DNA from: Lachnospiraceae bacterium
GTDB taxonomy: Bacteria; Bacillota_A; Clostridia; Lachnospirales; Lachnospiraceae
Reading direction: 5' to 3'
Assembly (NCBI GenBank): GCA_009911175.1
Contig: QXWX01000110.1
Coordinates: 1 to 20,643, forward strand
DNA length: 20,643 nucleotides
A program made the position numbers and the translations under genes. Position 1 is the stretch's first letter. Each line of letters opens with the position of its first letter. Below, piece after piece: positions 13,001 to 20,643 of this stretch. The notes under the pieces are model-generated. The model saw only the letters and a program-made list of their open reading frames with translations, was not told the origin of the DNA and did not search any database.

Positions 13001-13866
13001 AGTACATCACCGCTTTCTTTTAAATAATGCATAAACGCCAGACCGAAAGATTTGTATCTGCGCTTGGATAAGGGGATGCGTTCCTCGCTGTCCAAGCGGA
13101 TCTCGTTTTTGTCATAATACTGGACATGGCGCAGATTTACAATGTAGCTGCGATGGCATCGGAAAAATGTTCCGGGGAGAGCGGGAACTGCGGCGGCCTT
13201 TGAGGATGCGTGCTTCGCGGAAGCCGCAAAGCCGGATACCGTACTGCCTGGTTGCGGTATTGCTTCTGCAGTGTCCGGCGCTTTGCTGTACTGCAGTGTA
13301 AAGGCTGTGGAGCCGGATGCCGGCGACGGGCTGGTCAGCGCGGGTTCCAGGTCTTCCAGCTTTCCGTAAAACGGGACGGTTTCTTCCGAAGTGTGCAGAT
13401 AGATCTTTCGGTCCAGGACTTCTAAATACAGGATCTGCTCCAGGGGAACCCGCCGGACAGCCGTTCCCTGCCGGACGATGACCGCGCGGCTGCGCTCTTC
13501 GCATAGGGAAGCGTGAAGCTGCAGGAGTATCTTCTCCAGCTTTTCGATATCTACAGGTTTTATCAGATAATGAAACGGGTGTACATCGTATGCGTCAACC
13601 GCGTACTGTGCGTGCGCCGTGATGAATACCAAGCGGCTCTCATCCCCCCGCGCGCGCAGCTTCCCTGCCAGCTCCAGACCGTTCATGGGTTCCATCTCGA
13701 TGTCCAGAAGCAGGATGTCATAGGGTTCCCGCGCCAGAAGGGCACTGCCGTTTTGGTAGGTTTCTATGCTATATGCTATGGAATGTCTGTCTAAAATCGA
13801 CGATACCCAGCCGGACAGCCGGGCTGACAGAGTCTGCTCGTCCTCGCAGATCGCAATTCGGATCAT
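12997..13866 (-). CDS. LytTR-family response regulator with a large insert in its DNA-binding domain
   Basis: A 289-residue regulator. The receiver domain (1-120) has acidic residues E8/D9, phospho-acceptor D55 in LLLDIEM, T83 and K103 in LIKPVD. A LytTR domain starts near 128 (VIVRQGTAVRRVPLEQILYLEV) and ends with FFRCHRSYIVNLRHVQYY and RIPLSKRRYK, the expected DNA-contacting parts. Between them, residues about 178-231 are an Ala/Ser/Pro-rich stretch (TSPSPASGS... to ...KAAAVPALPG) where usual LytTR proteins have only a few residues. The reading frame is intact, so it is an insertion and not a frameshift. CGGAGG precedes the ATG by 9 nt. It is first in the operon with the GHKL kinase, its obvious partner. 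Confidence 0.93.
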   Translation of the reverse strand: MIRIAICEDEQTLSARLSGWVSSILDRHSIAYSIETYQNGSALLAREPYDILLLDIEMEPMNGLELAGKLRARGDESRLVFITAHAQYAVDAYDVHPFHYLIKPVDIEKLEKILLQLHASLCEERSRAVIVRQGTAVRRVPLEQILYLEVLDRKIYLHTSEETVPFYGKLEDLEPALTSPSPASGSTAFTLQYSKAPDTAEAIPQPGSTVSGFAASAKHASSKAAAVPALPGTFFRCHRSYIVNLRHVQYYDKNEIRLDSEERIPLSKRRYKSFGLAFMHYLKESGDVL

Positions 13867-13938
13867 TGGAAAATACCTCCGCTTATTTGTACGTGACGAA
13901 TACGTTATTCTGTTCTGAAGCGTTACGGCTTTTATTTT

Positions 13939-13967
13939 ATTATAATAAAAAAAAGATACGGATACAA
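13939..13967 (-). promoter_or_regulatory. Promoter of the LytTR/GHKL operon
   Basis: Minus strand -35 TTGTAT (13962-13967), 17-nt spacer with an eight-T run, and perfect -10 TATAAT (13939-13944). The predicted start near 13932 leaves a leader of about 65 nt. Confidence 0.65.
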
Positions 13968-14024
13968 GCCGATTGGCTGAACGGGAGGAATTTTGATGTG
14001 AATGGGTAGTTACTGGCTGGATAC

Positions 14025-14061
14025 GTTACAGTTTGCGGCCGGTCAGGCCGTAAACTGTAAC
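14025..14061. repeat. REP-like near-perfect palindrome
   Basis: GTTACAGTTTGCGGCC (14025-14040), five-base loop GGTCA, GGCCGTAAACTGTAAC (14046-14061). This is a 16-bp stem with a single G-T pair. There is no T-run on either side. It lies in the gap between the 3' end of the unrecognised gene at 14118 and the LytTR operon promoter, both leftward. It could be a REP-type repeat or an mRNA 3'-end stabiliser. Confidence 0.7.
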
Positions 14062-14117
14062 AATGGGTATATTTCTGGAGATTGAAACGTCTGATGCTGA
14101 TGAATCTGCATTGCAGC

Positions 14118-14774
14118 TTATACTTTCGTATCCACAGATCTCAGGGCATTCTCCACGTCCTGTCGCGTGATGCCGTCCAGCGCGCCGGCCGGAATCTGCT
14201 TTCCTGCTGTCCAGGTCGGATCCGCCGCCTTTACCGCCGCGACAAAGACGCGGCTGCACTGACGTTCAAACTGCTGCATGGTCCAGCCCGCTGCCAGGCG
14301 GTCATCCTTTTTCATCTTCCGGTACAGGTTCGTATACACCTCCGACCGCCTTGTGGTGTCCCCGTTATGCACACCGTTTTCCCGCAGAAATTCCCGCTTC
14401 GTGGACTCAAACATCTCCTCCCGGCTGCTCTCCGGTATGGGGATGACGCACTTCCGGCTGTTGATATTTTCATCCGTCAGAAGCAGTCCGGTCAGGCCTG
14501 TGGTCGGATCGATCCAGTCGCCGTTCTTGTCATACTGGCGCATCAGGTTCTTGATCGCGTGGACATTGGTAAACATTGCGCCGTTTCCGTCCTTCATCAT
14601 CTGGCTCATCACGGCTTTGTACTGCTTGCTGTTGGTATCAATGCCTGCAGCCTTGAGCTGTGCCTGAACCGGCTTGCTGTTGATCTGGGAAAGCTGGATG
14701 TTATTTACCAGATTTGTCTTCGGCGTCCCGAGCATATTCTGCAGTAAATAAGTATAGTCAATCGTTCTCTGCAT
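14118..14774 (-). CDS. Unrecognised soluble protein, 218 residues
   Basis: I do not recognise this family. The protein begins MQRTIDYTYLLQNMLG and has no signal peptide or membrane segment. It is mainly charged and probably helical. It has a central DWIDPTTGLTGLLLTDENINSR segment and a later part rich in Arg/Lys/Glu (SREEMFESTKREFLREN) that ends GITRQDVENALRSVDTKV. In-frame starts exist at 14774, 14786 and 14810. I favour 14774, since GGAGG abuts the ATG at 14786 too closely. The ribosome-site region GGCGGAGG forms the right half of a small hairpin (CCGCC/GGCGG, 14791-14805), which might damp translation. Codon use looks like its neighbours, and reading frame length on this strand supports a real gene. 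Confidence 0.75.
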   Translation of the reverse strand: MQRTIDYTYLLQNMLGTPKTNLVNNIQLSQINSKPVQAQLKAAGIDTNSKQYKAVMSQMMKDGNGAMFTNVHAIKNLMRQYDKNGDWIDPTTGLTGLLLTDENINSRKCVIPIPESSREEMFESTKREFLRENGVHNGDTTRRSEVYTNLYRKMKKDDRLAAGWTMQQFERQCSRVFVAAVKAADPTWTAGKQIPAGALDGITRQDVENALRSVDTKV

Positions 14775-14908
14775 AGTCCTCTCCATTCCTCCGCCAAGCA
14801 GGCGGCGCAAAAGTAATGAAAGCCTGCGTTTTCAGATGAGGCTTCCTGGCTCTGAGTGGTTTCGTGTATACTTATATATCGGAAGAAGAGTCCATTTCCT
14901 AACCTTTT

Positions 14909-15655
14909 TCAGCCCGCGAAACAGAGTTTGATCAGCGCTAAAATCAGCAGATGCACAGGGTAAAACAGATAAAAGAACCATTTTGAAAATGTGCGTCCTC
15001 GTTCCGCGCGTTTTCCATTGTAAAAGCACAGCAGTACAACCCCGGCAGCGATCACGCCCAGACTGGAGCAAAATGTCCGCAAAACCGCCTCGGCAGCCGG
15101 ATACAAAAAGCTGTTGTTTCCATACTTGAAGCCTGCGAAGATCAATGCGGCAACTCCAAAAGAAACCGCAGCCTTTTTCTTCGACTGCCGCGCATGGGAA
15201 AACATGATCGTATAAATCGCGGCCAGGAGAGGCCAGTCGCATATCACGGTAGCCAGAACAAGCAGTATCTGTATGAGCAGCCTGAAAAAGTGATTTGCAA
15301 TTTTTTCTTCTGCAGCCAGAATTAAAAAGCAGAAAAATAATGTAAACAGCATGTTCAATCCCACAAATCGGAACTCGCCCTCAGAGGAAAACGCAAGGCA
15401 GAATGGGATTTCAGATAAAAGAGCAAACAGAAAGAGCCGGACCGCATAGTTCTTTTTGGAGCGGGTGTATTGGTATCCCTCCGCTAAAAACCAGCACATG
15501 ACAGGCGCCGTAAAATAGCCCACATCCAGGAACAGCTCCCCCAGAAATGTCCCACGGTCTAAAAAGATCGTCGAAAGATGGTTCAGCAGCATCGTAAGCA
15601 TCGCAATATACTTGATCGTGTCACGATTTAGTCCGCAGTTTTTTTCTGATATCAT
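14909..15655 (-). CDS. TraX-family membrane protein
   Basis: A 248-residue integral membrane protein of the TraX/acyltransferase-like family. It begins with the signature LNRDTIKYIAMLTMLLNHLS and has about eight hydrophobic segments. Conserved polar residues include FTAPVMCWFLAEGYQYTRS and the C-terminal WFFYLFYPVHLLIL. Plasmid TraX N-acetylates pilin; the widespread chromosomal clostridial homologues have no settled role, so function here is open. The ATG at 15655 fits the strong GGAGGTGA (10 nt from GGAGG); a GTG at 15659-15661 is only 4 nt from it. It follows the DUF5655 gene by 52 nt and may share its transcript. No conjugation genes are nearby, so it is not evidence of a mobile element. 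Confidence 0.85.
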   Translation of the reverse strand: MISEKNCGLNRDTIKYIAMLTMLLNHLSTIFLDRGTFLGELFLDVGYFTAPVMCWFLAEGYQYTRSKKNYAVRLFLFALLSEIPFCLAFSSEGEFRFVGLNMLFTLFFCFLILAAEEKIANHFFRLLIQILLVLATVICDWPLLAAIYTIMFSHARQSKKKAAVSFGVAALIFAGFKYGNNSFLYPAAEAVLRTFCSSLGVIAAGVVLLCFYNGKRAERGRTFSKWFFYLFYPVHLLILALIKLCFAG

Positions 15656-15697
15656 AGTCACTTCACCTCCGCAAGATTTTCCATGTCAAACTGATCT

Positions 15698-15715
15698 GCC
15701 GGTGTATTCACCGGC
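15698..15715 (-). other. GC hairpin over the DUF5655 stop codon
   Basis: GCCGGTG/CACCGGC, a perfect 7-bp stem with a four-base loop overlapping the TGA at 15708-15710. There is no T-run after it on the minus strand, so it is not a normal terminator; it may only stabilise the 3' end. Confidence 0.4.
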
Positions 15716-16091
15716 GCTTGCGGGCGGAAAAAGCGGCGGCTTCCTTCACCCAGCCCATCAGTTCCTCGTCAATCTCCTCCGGATCGGAAATGAGGACGTG
15801 GTGCGTCCAGCGGTTCGGGTAGGGCTCCGAAGCAACGTCGATCCGCATGGATTCCGCGCGGCAACCCAGACCGAAGGTGATCACAATATAGTCCTTTGGA
15901 CGCTCCTTTGCCTTCCGGACGGGAAGGAAGGAGACGAAGGCAAAATTGTGCTTATTCGAAAAGGAAATCTGTGTTTTTTGTACTTTAATGTTTACGTTTT
16001 CAATCTCGGAGAGAATTCTCTGTTCAAAAAGCTCGTACAGCGGCAGGGCGCCTGGGTGGGTGTCGAAAAAATATAGGATTTCCTGGTTCAT
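15708..16091 (-). CDS. DUF5655 domain protein
   Basis: A 127-residue cytosolic protein filled by one DUF5655 domain: YFFDTHPGALPLYELFEQRIL, VQKTQISFSNKHNFAFVSF, KDYIVITFGL and SEPYPNRWTHHVLI. These stretches are characteristic of the family, whose biochemical role is unknown. I chose ATG 16091 because the family begins at the equivalent of MNQEILYFF; the frame extends upstream to 16190 without similarity. A ribosome site AAAGGA lies about 12 nt before it, slightly far. It is the gene after the hybrid kinase (117 nt gap), but nothing ties them functionally. The C-terminus is a short basic tail (ARKRR). Confidence 0.85.
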   Translation of the reverse strand: MNQEILYFFDTHPGALPLYELFEQRILSEIENVNIKVQKTQISFSNKHNFAFVSFLPVRKAKERPKDYIVITFGLGCRAESMRIDVASEPYPNRWTHHVLISDPEEIDEELMGWVKEAAAFSARKRR

Positions 16092-16207
16092 TTGGATTGT
16101 TTTCCTTTCTGATGTGCTGAAACGCTTTTGGTTTTGGCAATCCGATAAAGTCAAAATTGCTGTTTGGAGGATTCTTTTGCGCCTCCGCACAGCACATCCT
16201 CAATCTT

Positions 16208-19200
16208 CTACTTCAATGTCTCCCCCAGCGCCTCCAGCAGCTTCGGTACATCGATCGGCTTTGCGATATGCCCGTTCATCCCGGCATCCACCGCAGCCTT
16301 CTTATCTTCTTCAAATGCATTCGCTGTCATTGCGATGATCGGAATCCCGGCAATCTCCGGGGCTTCCAGCCCGCGGATCCGCCTGGTCGCCTCGTACCCG
16401 TCCATGATCGGCATCTGGATATCCATCAAGATCAGGTCGTACCGGCCGGGTTCGGCTGACTTCATCTTTTCAACCGCCACTGCGCCGTCGTCGGCCACAT
16501 CCATAACAAAGCCCGCTTCCTGCAGGATCTCCACAGCGATCTCCTGATTCAGTTCGTTGTCCTCTACCAGCAGGATCTTCTTTCCTTCGAAGGAAATCGT
16601 TTCTTCCGGAGCCGCGTCTTCGGCATCCCGGTTTGTAAACGGCGACTCCAGGACCTCCCGAAGCTCGGACAGGAAGATCGGCTTGGAGCAGAAGGCAGTG
16701 ACGCCCGCGTTTCTTGCTTCTTCCTCAATATCCGACCAGTCGTAAGCGGTCAGGATGATGATCGGGGTCTCCTCGCCTATAATTCCGCGGATGCGGCGCA
16801 CGACCTCAATTCCGTTCATGTCCGGCATCAGCCAGTCGATGATGTAGGCGGAGTACACGTCATTCTGCTCCTCCGCCAGCCGGGTGCGGAGCACGGCCTC
16901 CTTGCCGGAGGTGGTCCAGTCCGGACGCATGCCGATGGTTGCCAGCATCTTGGTCACGCTGGAGCAGGTATTGAAATCGTCGTCAACCACAAGCGCGCGA
17001 AGACCGTTCAGCTCCGGAATAATCTCCTGTCTGACAGAACCGGAGCAGATCTTGAACTGCAGATCCACATAGAAGGTGGAGCCTTTTCCCACCTCGCTGT
17101 CCACGGAAATCGTCCCGCCCATCATATCCACGATATTTTTCGTGATGGCCATGCCAAGGCCGGTGCCCTGGATTCCGCTGACCGTACTCGTCTGCTCCCG
17201 CTCAAACGGCTCAAATACATGCTCCAGAAATTCTTTGCTCATCCCGATCCCGGTATCCTTGACCTGGAACTCGTAGCACGCGCATCCCTCGGGCGCATTT
17301 CCCTTCTGCAGGATGCGGACGCTCACGATACCGCCGGGCTTCGTGAATTTCATGGCATTGCTCAGAAGGTTCAGAAGGACCTGATTCAGCCGGAGCTTGT
17401 CGCACAGCACATGCTCATTGACCACATCCGCGGTATCAATGAAAAATTCCAGCTGCTTGGATGAAATATCTGCCTGTACGATGGTTTTCAGGTCGTGCAT
17501 GATCTCCGGAAGGGAGGTTTCCTTTTCCTCGATCTTGACCTTTCCGCTCTCGATCCGGCTCATATCCAGGACGTCATTGATCAGGCTCAGCAAATGATTG
17601 CTGGAGGTGGTGATCTTGGCCAGATAATCCTGGACCTGTTCGATGTTGTCAATATGCGCCGCGGCAAGGGACGTAAATCCGATGATGGCATTCATCGGCG
17701 TCCGGATATCGTGGGACATATTATTGAGGAATGTGGTCTTTGCCCGGTTCGCATGCTGGGCCGCCGCAAGCGCGTCCTGAAGGTCGATAGTCTGCTTCTC
17801 CAACCGCTCTTCCATTTTTTTCTCATCTTCAATATCCACAAATAATCCTACAAATGTGATAGGAGAGCCGTCCTCCCGTCTTGACAAACGGCCCGCCGCA
17901 TGGAACCACCTCCACCCGGCATGGCGGGTTAGAAGGCGGTACTCCACGTCGTAGGTCTTTTCACCGGTATAATCCAGAACGGTATCCCAGTATTCTCTAA
18001 GTACGCTTTCCTTATTTTCCTCATGGAGCAGATCTGACCAGGATTCCAGGCAGTTCGGAAAATCCTCCTCATTTTGATACCCCAGCATGTTCCGAAATTT
18101 TTCCGACCAAATGCAGGAAATGATCTCTGCCTTTTCATTAAATTCCATGCTCCAGAGCCCTGACCCCATTGCGGCCTGGATATTTTCCATAGCCGCCTGT
18201 TCCCTCTCGATCTGGGCATAGGCCGCCCGGATCCGGTTTCCGTCTTCCTTTTCCTGTTCCAGCAGGATCCTTGCGTGCTTTCTGGACTGTCTGGCCAGCA
18301 CATGGAACAATATGAGCATTGAGAGAATGGTCATGACAATCTGCACCACGCCGCGCATCAGCATTCCGGAACTGATGGAGCTGATCTGATCGCTGATGAC
18401 ATTATCCCGGATCAGGATCGTCAGCATCCAGTTCGTCCCCTCTACCGGGACATAGCAGAGATCCTCCGTGAACCCCTGATAGTTGAATGAAATCTGCCCC
18501 GACCTGCCGTTTTCGAAATCATCCCGCAGCTGTTTATAGTCGGTTTCCTCTGTCATTTCCGCATCCATGACCTCGGAAAAAAGGTTGCTCCCTGCCTGTT
18601 CATTTCCGAATACGTCATTTGTCAGGCTCTCTCCGCTGCGATGGTAGATGTTGCAGTAGGTCTCATTTCCGTGGGACTGCAATGTCAGGGAACTCAGCAT
18701 TTGGTCGATATTGATCTGGATAAAGCATGTGGTGATCTCTGTTCCCTGGAAAGAAATCCCTTCCGCAGGGATCGCAAGGACCACCTGCTTCCTTGCGCCG
18801 TAAAGATTCAATGTGCTGATCACCGGCTCTGTCAGTTCCTCCGAGAGAAAGCTGTACCTGCTGAGGCCGGAGGTGGTGCTGTGCTGCGTATAAACGATCC
18901 CGTTTTGATCTACCAGGGCAAATTTGTCCACGCCGTAAAGCTTTCTGACCTTTCCGAGAAAGCTGCGCAGAGACTCCTGGGATTCCAGATTGTAGTCTTC
19001 TATGATACTGAGCGCATTTTCCATATAGGCCACATTTCTTTTCAATTCCTCAGAAACCACCTGGGCCCTCCGTCCCGCCAGCTCTTCCAGATAAAATTCG
19101 CTGACCCGGTTGACGGCCTGACTGGTACCCACCCTTGCGCCGTTTGACACCCACAACGTCGTAACGAGAAGGACCGCCGCAATGAATACGCCTCCCCGTA

Positions 19201-19261
19201 CAGCAAATGTAATTGTCTGCTTTTTTTGTTTCTCCTTCATTTTTTTTCGCTGTTGTTCCAT
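16208..19261 (-). CDS. Hybrid sensor histidine kinase with two receiver domains
   Basis: A 1017-residue membrane kinase. A first membrane segment (about 21-39) is followed by a large extracellular sensor region (40-300, dCache-like) and a second segment (303-323). A helical linker and a PAS domain (about 360-480) follow. HisKA has H517 in [17 protein letters not shown]; the HATPase shows [16 protein letters not shown] and GTGLGM. Two receivers follow: REC1 with D809 in [12 protein letters not shown] and K860, and REC2 with D947 in [13 protein letters not shown] and AKPID at the end. There is no HPt or DNA-binding domain, so the output partner lies elsewhere. AAGGAG lies 7 nt before the ATG at 19261; the frame runs upstream to 19306 without support. 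It follows the binding lipoprotein by 79 nt and is probably co-transcribed. Confidence 0.93.
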   Translation of the reverse strand: MEQQRKKMKEKQKKQTITFAVRGGVFIAAVLLVTTLWVSNGARVGTSQAVNRVSEFYLEELAGRRAQVVSEELKRNVAYMENALSIIEDYNLESQESLRSFLGKVRKLYGVDKFALVDQNGIVYTQHSTTSGLSRYSFLSEELTEPVISTLNLYGARKQVVLAIPAEGISFQGTEITTCFIQINIDQMLSSLTLQSHGNETYCNIYHRSGESLTNDVFGNEQAGSNLFSEVMDAEMTEETDYKQLRDDFENGRSGQISFNYQGFTEDLCYVPVEGTNWMLTILIRDNVISDQISSISSGMLMRGVVQIVMTILSMLILFHVLARQSRKHARILLEQEKEDGNRIRAAYAQIEREQAAMENIQAAMGSGLWSMEFNEKAEIISCIWSEKFRNMLGYQNEEDFPNCLESWSDLLHEENKESVLREYWDTVLDYTGEKTYDVEYRLLTRHAGWRWFHAAGRLSRREDGSPITFVGLFVDIEDEKKMEERLEKQTIDLQDALAAAQHANRAKTTFLNNMSHDIRTPMNAIIGFTSLAAAHIDNIEQVQDYLAKITTSSNHLLSLINDVLDMSRIESGKVKIEEKETSLPEIMHDLKTIVQADISSKQLEFFIDTADVVNEHVLCDKLRLNQVLLNLLSNAMKFTKPGGIVSVRILQKGNAPEGCACYEFQVKDTGIGMSKEFLEHVFEPFEREQTSTVSGIQGTGLGMAITKNIVDMMGGTISVDSEVGKGSTFYVDLQFKICSGSVRQEIIPELNGLRALVVDDDFNTCSSVTKMLATIGMRPDWTTSGKEAVLRTRLAEEQNDVYSAYIIDWLMPDMNGIEVVRRIRGIIGEETPIIILTAYDWSDIEEEARNAGVTAFCSKPIFLSELREVLESPFTNRDAEDAAPEETISFEGKKILLVEDNELNQEIAVEILQEAGFVMDVADDGAVAVEKMKSAEPGRYDLILMDIQMPIMDGYEATRRIRGLEAPEIAGIPIIAMTANAFEEDKKAAVDAGMNGHIAKPIDVPKLLEALGETLK

Positions 19262-19340
19262 CCTTAAGCTCCTTAAATCCTGTTCCGTTCCTCTGCAGAT
19301 CGGCACGGGTCTGTGCGCAGTCCCGCTCTATGCATTCCCT

Positions 19341-20501
19341 TTACTCAACCTCTCCATACAGCGACTGCAGCACCGCCGCGGCACTGTCCTGGTAAACGAT
19401 CTTCGTAGTCTCCTCTGTTTTTTCGGGATAGACGTCCCCGGGAAGATGTCCGTCCGCGATCTTGACCGCTACCTGAACGGTATCAAAACCGATGGAGTAG
19501 CAGTCCTGAACTCCCAGCGCGTAAATGATCCCGTCTCTGAGATATCCCAGGGCTTCCTGGTCGTGGTCCATCCCCACGATAGCGATCTCCTTCTCCCGCC
19601 CGGCTTCGATGACAGCCCTTGCGGCTCCCACCGGATTGCACATATTGCAGCAGATGAACCCGGCAAGATCCGGATGCTCCTTGAGAATCTTCTGCGCAAA
19701 CTGATATGATTTTTCCACAGAATCTTCATCATACTCTATTTCCGCAATTTCCATATTCTGGTATTTCGCGATCACATTCTGCGCGCCTAAAGCCCTGTCC
19801 TCATGGCAGGGAGCGCCCTTAGTGCCTACCAGGAGCGCAACCTTTCCCTGATATCCCAGCTTTTCGCAGAGGGCTTCTGTCAGGTCAGAGCCGTCCTCAT
19901 AGTTGTGCGTATTTCCCACATAGGCGATCCGTTCGCAGCCGTCCTCCTTTGCCGCGTCCGAGCTGGAAAATGTCATCACCTTCCGGCCGTCTTTAATCAG
20001 CTCGTTGATGGCAGGCGTGACCAGATCCACATCCGCGACATCCACGCCGATCACGTCAAAGTTCCGCTCGGAAGCGTCAGACAGACGCTGGATCTGATCC
20101 TGAGCAGAAACGTTACTCGGAGCCAGATACTCGTAATCAATGGTGATCCCCTGCGCCTCATACTGCTTCGCCGCGTCCTCAATTCCAATGGCCACCGCGT
20201 CCCACCAGGGATGATCCATTTTATATGTAAAATAAAAATTATACTTTTCCTTTGCAGGCCGGTAGCCGTCCAGCTCATCGTCAAAGCGCACGATCTCCGT
20301 CATGCTGCCGCTCTTGCTGTTCTGGTCATTGAGGGCCGGCGCCTCATCCGGGATCTGCCTGACTTCCGTGTCTGCCTTACGGCCGCATGCAGGCAGGCCG
20401 AGACAGCAGATGCCAAAAAATGCCGCCATTTCCAGTACATTACATATCTTATGCCGCAGTTTTCCAGTCTCCATATCGGCTTCAAATGTTCTCTTAAACA
20501 T
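19341..20501 (-). CDS. Sugar-binding lipoprotein (RbsB-like periplasmic binding protein fold)
   Basis: A 386-residue exported lipoprotein. The N-terminal signal has a hydrophobic core and lipobox GLPAC with the modified cysteine near residue 39. The rest is a type I binding protein (Peripla_BP_4): YNFYFTYKMDHPWWDAVAIG, FDVIGVDVADVDLVTPAINE, RIAYVGNTHNYEDG, VALLVGTKGAP, GFICCNMCNPVGAARAV, IAIVGMDHDQEALGYLRDG and ALGVQDCYSIG. Such proteins bind ribose, galactose or similar sugars. No ABC permease or ATPase gene accompanies it here. It directly precedes the hybrid kinase, so presenting a ligand to that sensor is plausible. I chose ATG 20501 with AGGAG 11 nt upstream; ATG 20522 has no ribosome site. 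The ligand cannot be told from sequence. Confidence 0.88.
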   Translation of the reverse strand: MFKRTFEADMETGKLRHKICNVLEMAAFFGICCLGLPACGRKADTEVRQIPDEAPALNDQNSKSGSMTEIVRFDDELDGYRPAKEKYNFYFTYKMDHPWWDAVAIGIEDAAKQYEAQGITIDYEYLAPSNVSAQDQIQRLSDASERNFDVIGVDVADVDLVTPAINELIKDGRKVMTFSSSDAAKEDGCERIAYVGNTHNYEDGSDLTEALCEKLGYQGKVALLVGTKGAPCHEDRALGAQNVIAKYQNMEIAEIEYDEDSVEKSYQFAQKILKEHPDLAGFICCNMCNPVGAARAVIEAGREKEIAIVGMDHDQEALGYLRDGIIYALGVQDCYSIGFDTVQVAVKIADGHLPGDVYPEKTEETTKIVYQDSAAAVLQSLYGEVE

Positions 20502-20643
20502 GGGTATGTTAACTCCTCTCATGAATCAGGGGGTATGACCTGCTTGCGCATCAGCGCAATTCAATATATTGTACCAAATTGCTTCGCAATGGCTTGCGTA
20601 CGTTATCCTATTATGTTACACTATCTCTAACGTAGTATTATCG
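20502..20643 (-). promoter_or_regulatory. Leader region upstream of the binding protein/kinase pair
   Basis: No gene is seen here. Two small hairpins stand out: TTGCGC/GCGCAA (20544-20559) and ATTGC/GCAAT near 20579-20591. A/T-rich -10 candidates (TACAAT near 20569, CATAAT near 20616) lack good -35 partners. I cannot assign a promoter with confidence. Confidence 0.3.

Noticed and set aside
12309..13010. A 233-codon minus-strand frame overlapping the GHKL kinase
   Set aside because: It is in another frame of the kinase gene and rich in Pro/Arg/Gly without family motifs, whereas the kinase frame has H, N and G boxes.
14817..14846. Hairpin AAGCCT...AGGCTT after TraX as a terminator
   Set aside because: The stem is only 6 bp with a 13-nt loop and a weak, interrupted T stretch, so it is not convincing.
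14909..15655. TraX as evidence of a conjugative element
   Set aside because: No relaxase, coupling protein, integrase or other transfer genes are visible, and chromosomal TraX-family genes are common in clostridia.
15698..15715. Terminator for the DUF5655 gene
   Set aside because: The hairpin is perfect but overlaps the stop codon and has no following U-tract.
1..20643. CRISPR array, rRNA, tRNA, intact insertion sequence or phage genes
   Set aside because: No regularly spaced direct repeats, cloverleaf sequences, transposase motifs or phage structural genes were found on reading both strands. The only defence-related remnant is the Abi_2 pseudogene.

Overview
The window looks like chromosomal DNA of a gut-type clostridium, most likely a Lachnospiraceae member. 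The base composition is moderate (about half G+C by eye). Shine-Dalgarno sites are strong GGAGG types, vegetative promoters are TTGACA/TATAAT-like, and the gene set is typical of that family: a PTS with a BglG-type antiterminator, a ROK-controlled sugar operon, LytTR/GHKL two-component genes, TraX and DUF5655. The genus is inference. Nearly all genes lie on the minus strand, so the window reads naturally from right to left.

Layout, left to right. (1) 1-3305: a PTS operon transcribed leftward, antiterminator -> EIIA -> NagE-like EIICB. It is preceded by a consensus promoter, an RNA antiterminator site (RAT) and an overlapping terminator, and ends in a bidirectional terminator at 125-156. A further leftward promoter at 94-122 drives something that leaves the window. 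(2) 3488-4735: one membrane-anchored protein with a catalytically degenerate transglutaminase-like domain. Its leader carries a second promoter-RAT-terminator cassette almost identical to the PTS one, so both units probably answer to the same antiterminator. (3) 4766-9476: a catabolic operon, SDR polyol dehydrogenase -> FGGY kinase -> GPH sugar symporter -> HAD phosphatase, divergent from a ROK repressor gene (9827-10963). The shared control region has two matching 21-bp operator-like palindromes, one just downstream of each predicted start site, and a highly folded ~190-bp element with terminal inverted repeats lying in the ROK leader. (4) 11081-11677: a decayed Abi_2 (AbiD/AbiF-type) gene preceded by a candidate ~65-nt RNA with its own promoter and terminator, the layout of an abortive-infection protein/ncRNA module. 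(5) 11681-13967: a LytTR response regulator and GHKL histidine kinase operon; the LytTR domain is split by a ~54-residue Ala/Ser/Pro-rich insert. (6) 14025-16091: a perfect REP-like palindrome, an unrecognised 218-residue protein, a TraX-family membrane protein and a DUF5655 protein. (7) 16208-20501: a sugar-binding lipoprotein directly upstream of a large hybrid histidine kinase with two receiver domains and no transporter genes, suggesting a ligand-sensing pair.

Working together: regions 1 and 2 form a small antitermination regulon, probably induced by an amino sugar. Region 3 would take up and oxidise a polyol, phosphorylate the resulting ketose and be derepressed by its ligand through the ROK protein. 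Regions 5 and 7 are signalling systems whose targets are not visible here. No rRNA, tRNA, CRISPR array or intact insertion sequence was seen.
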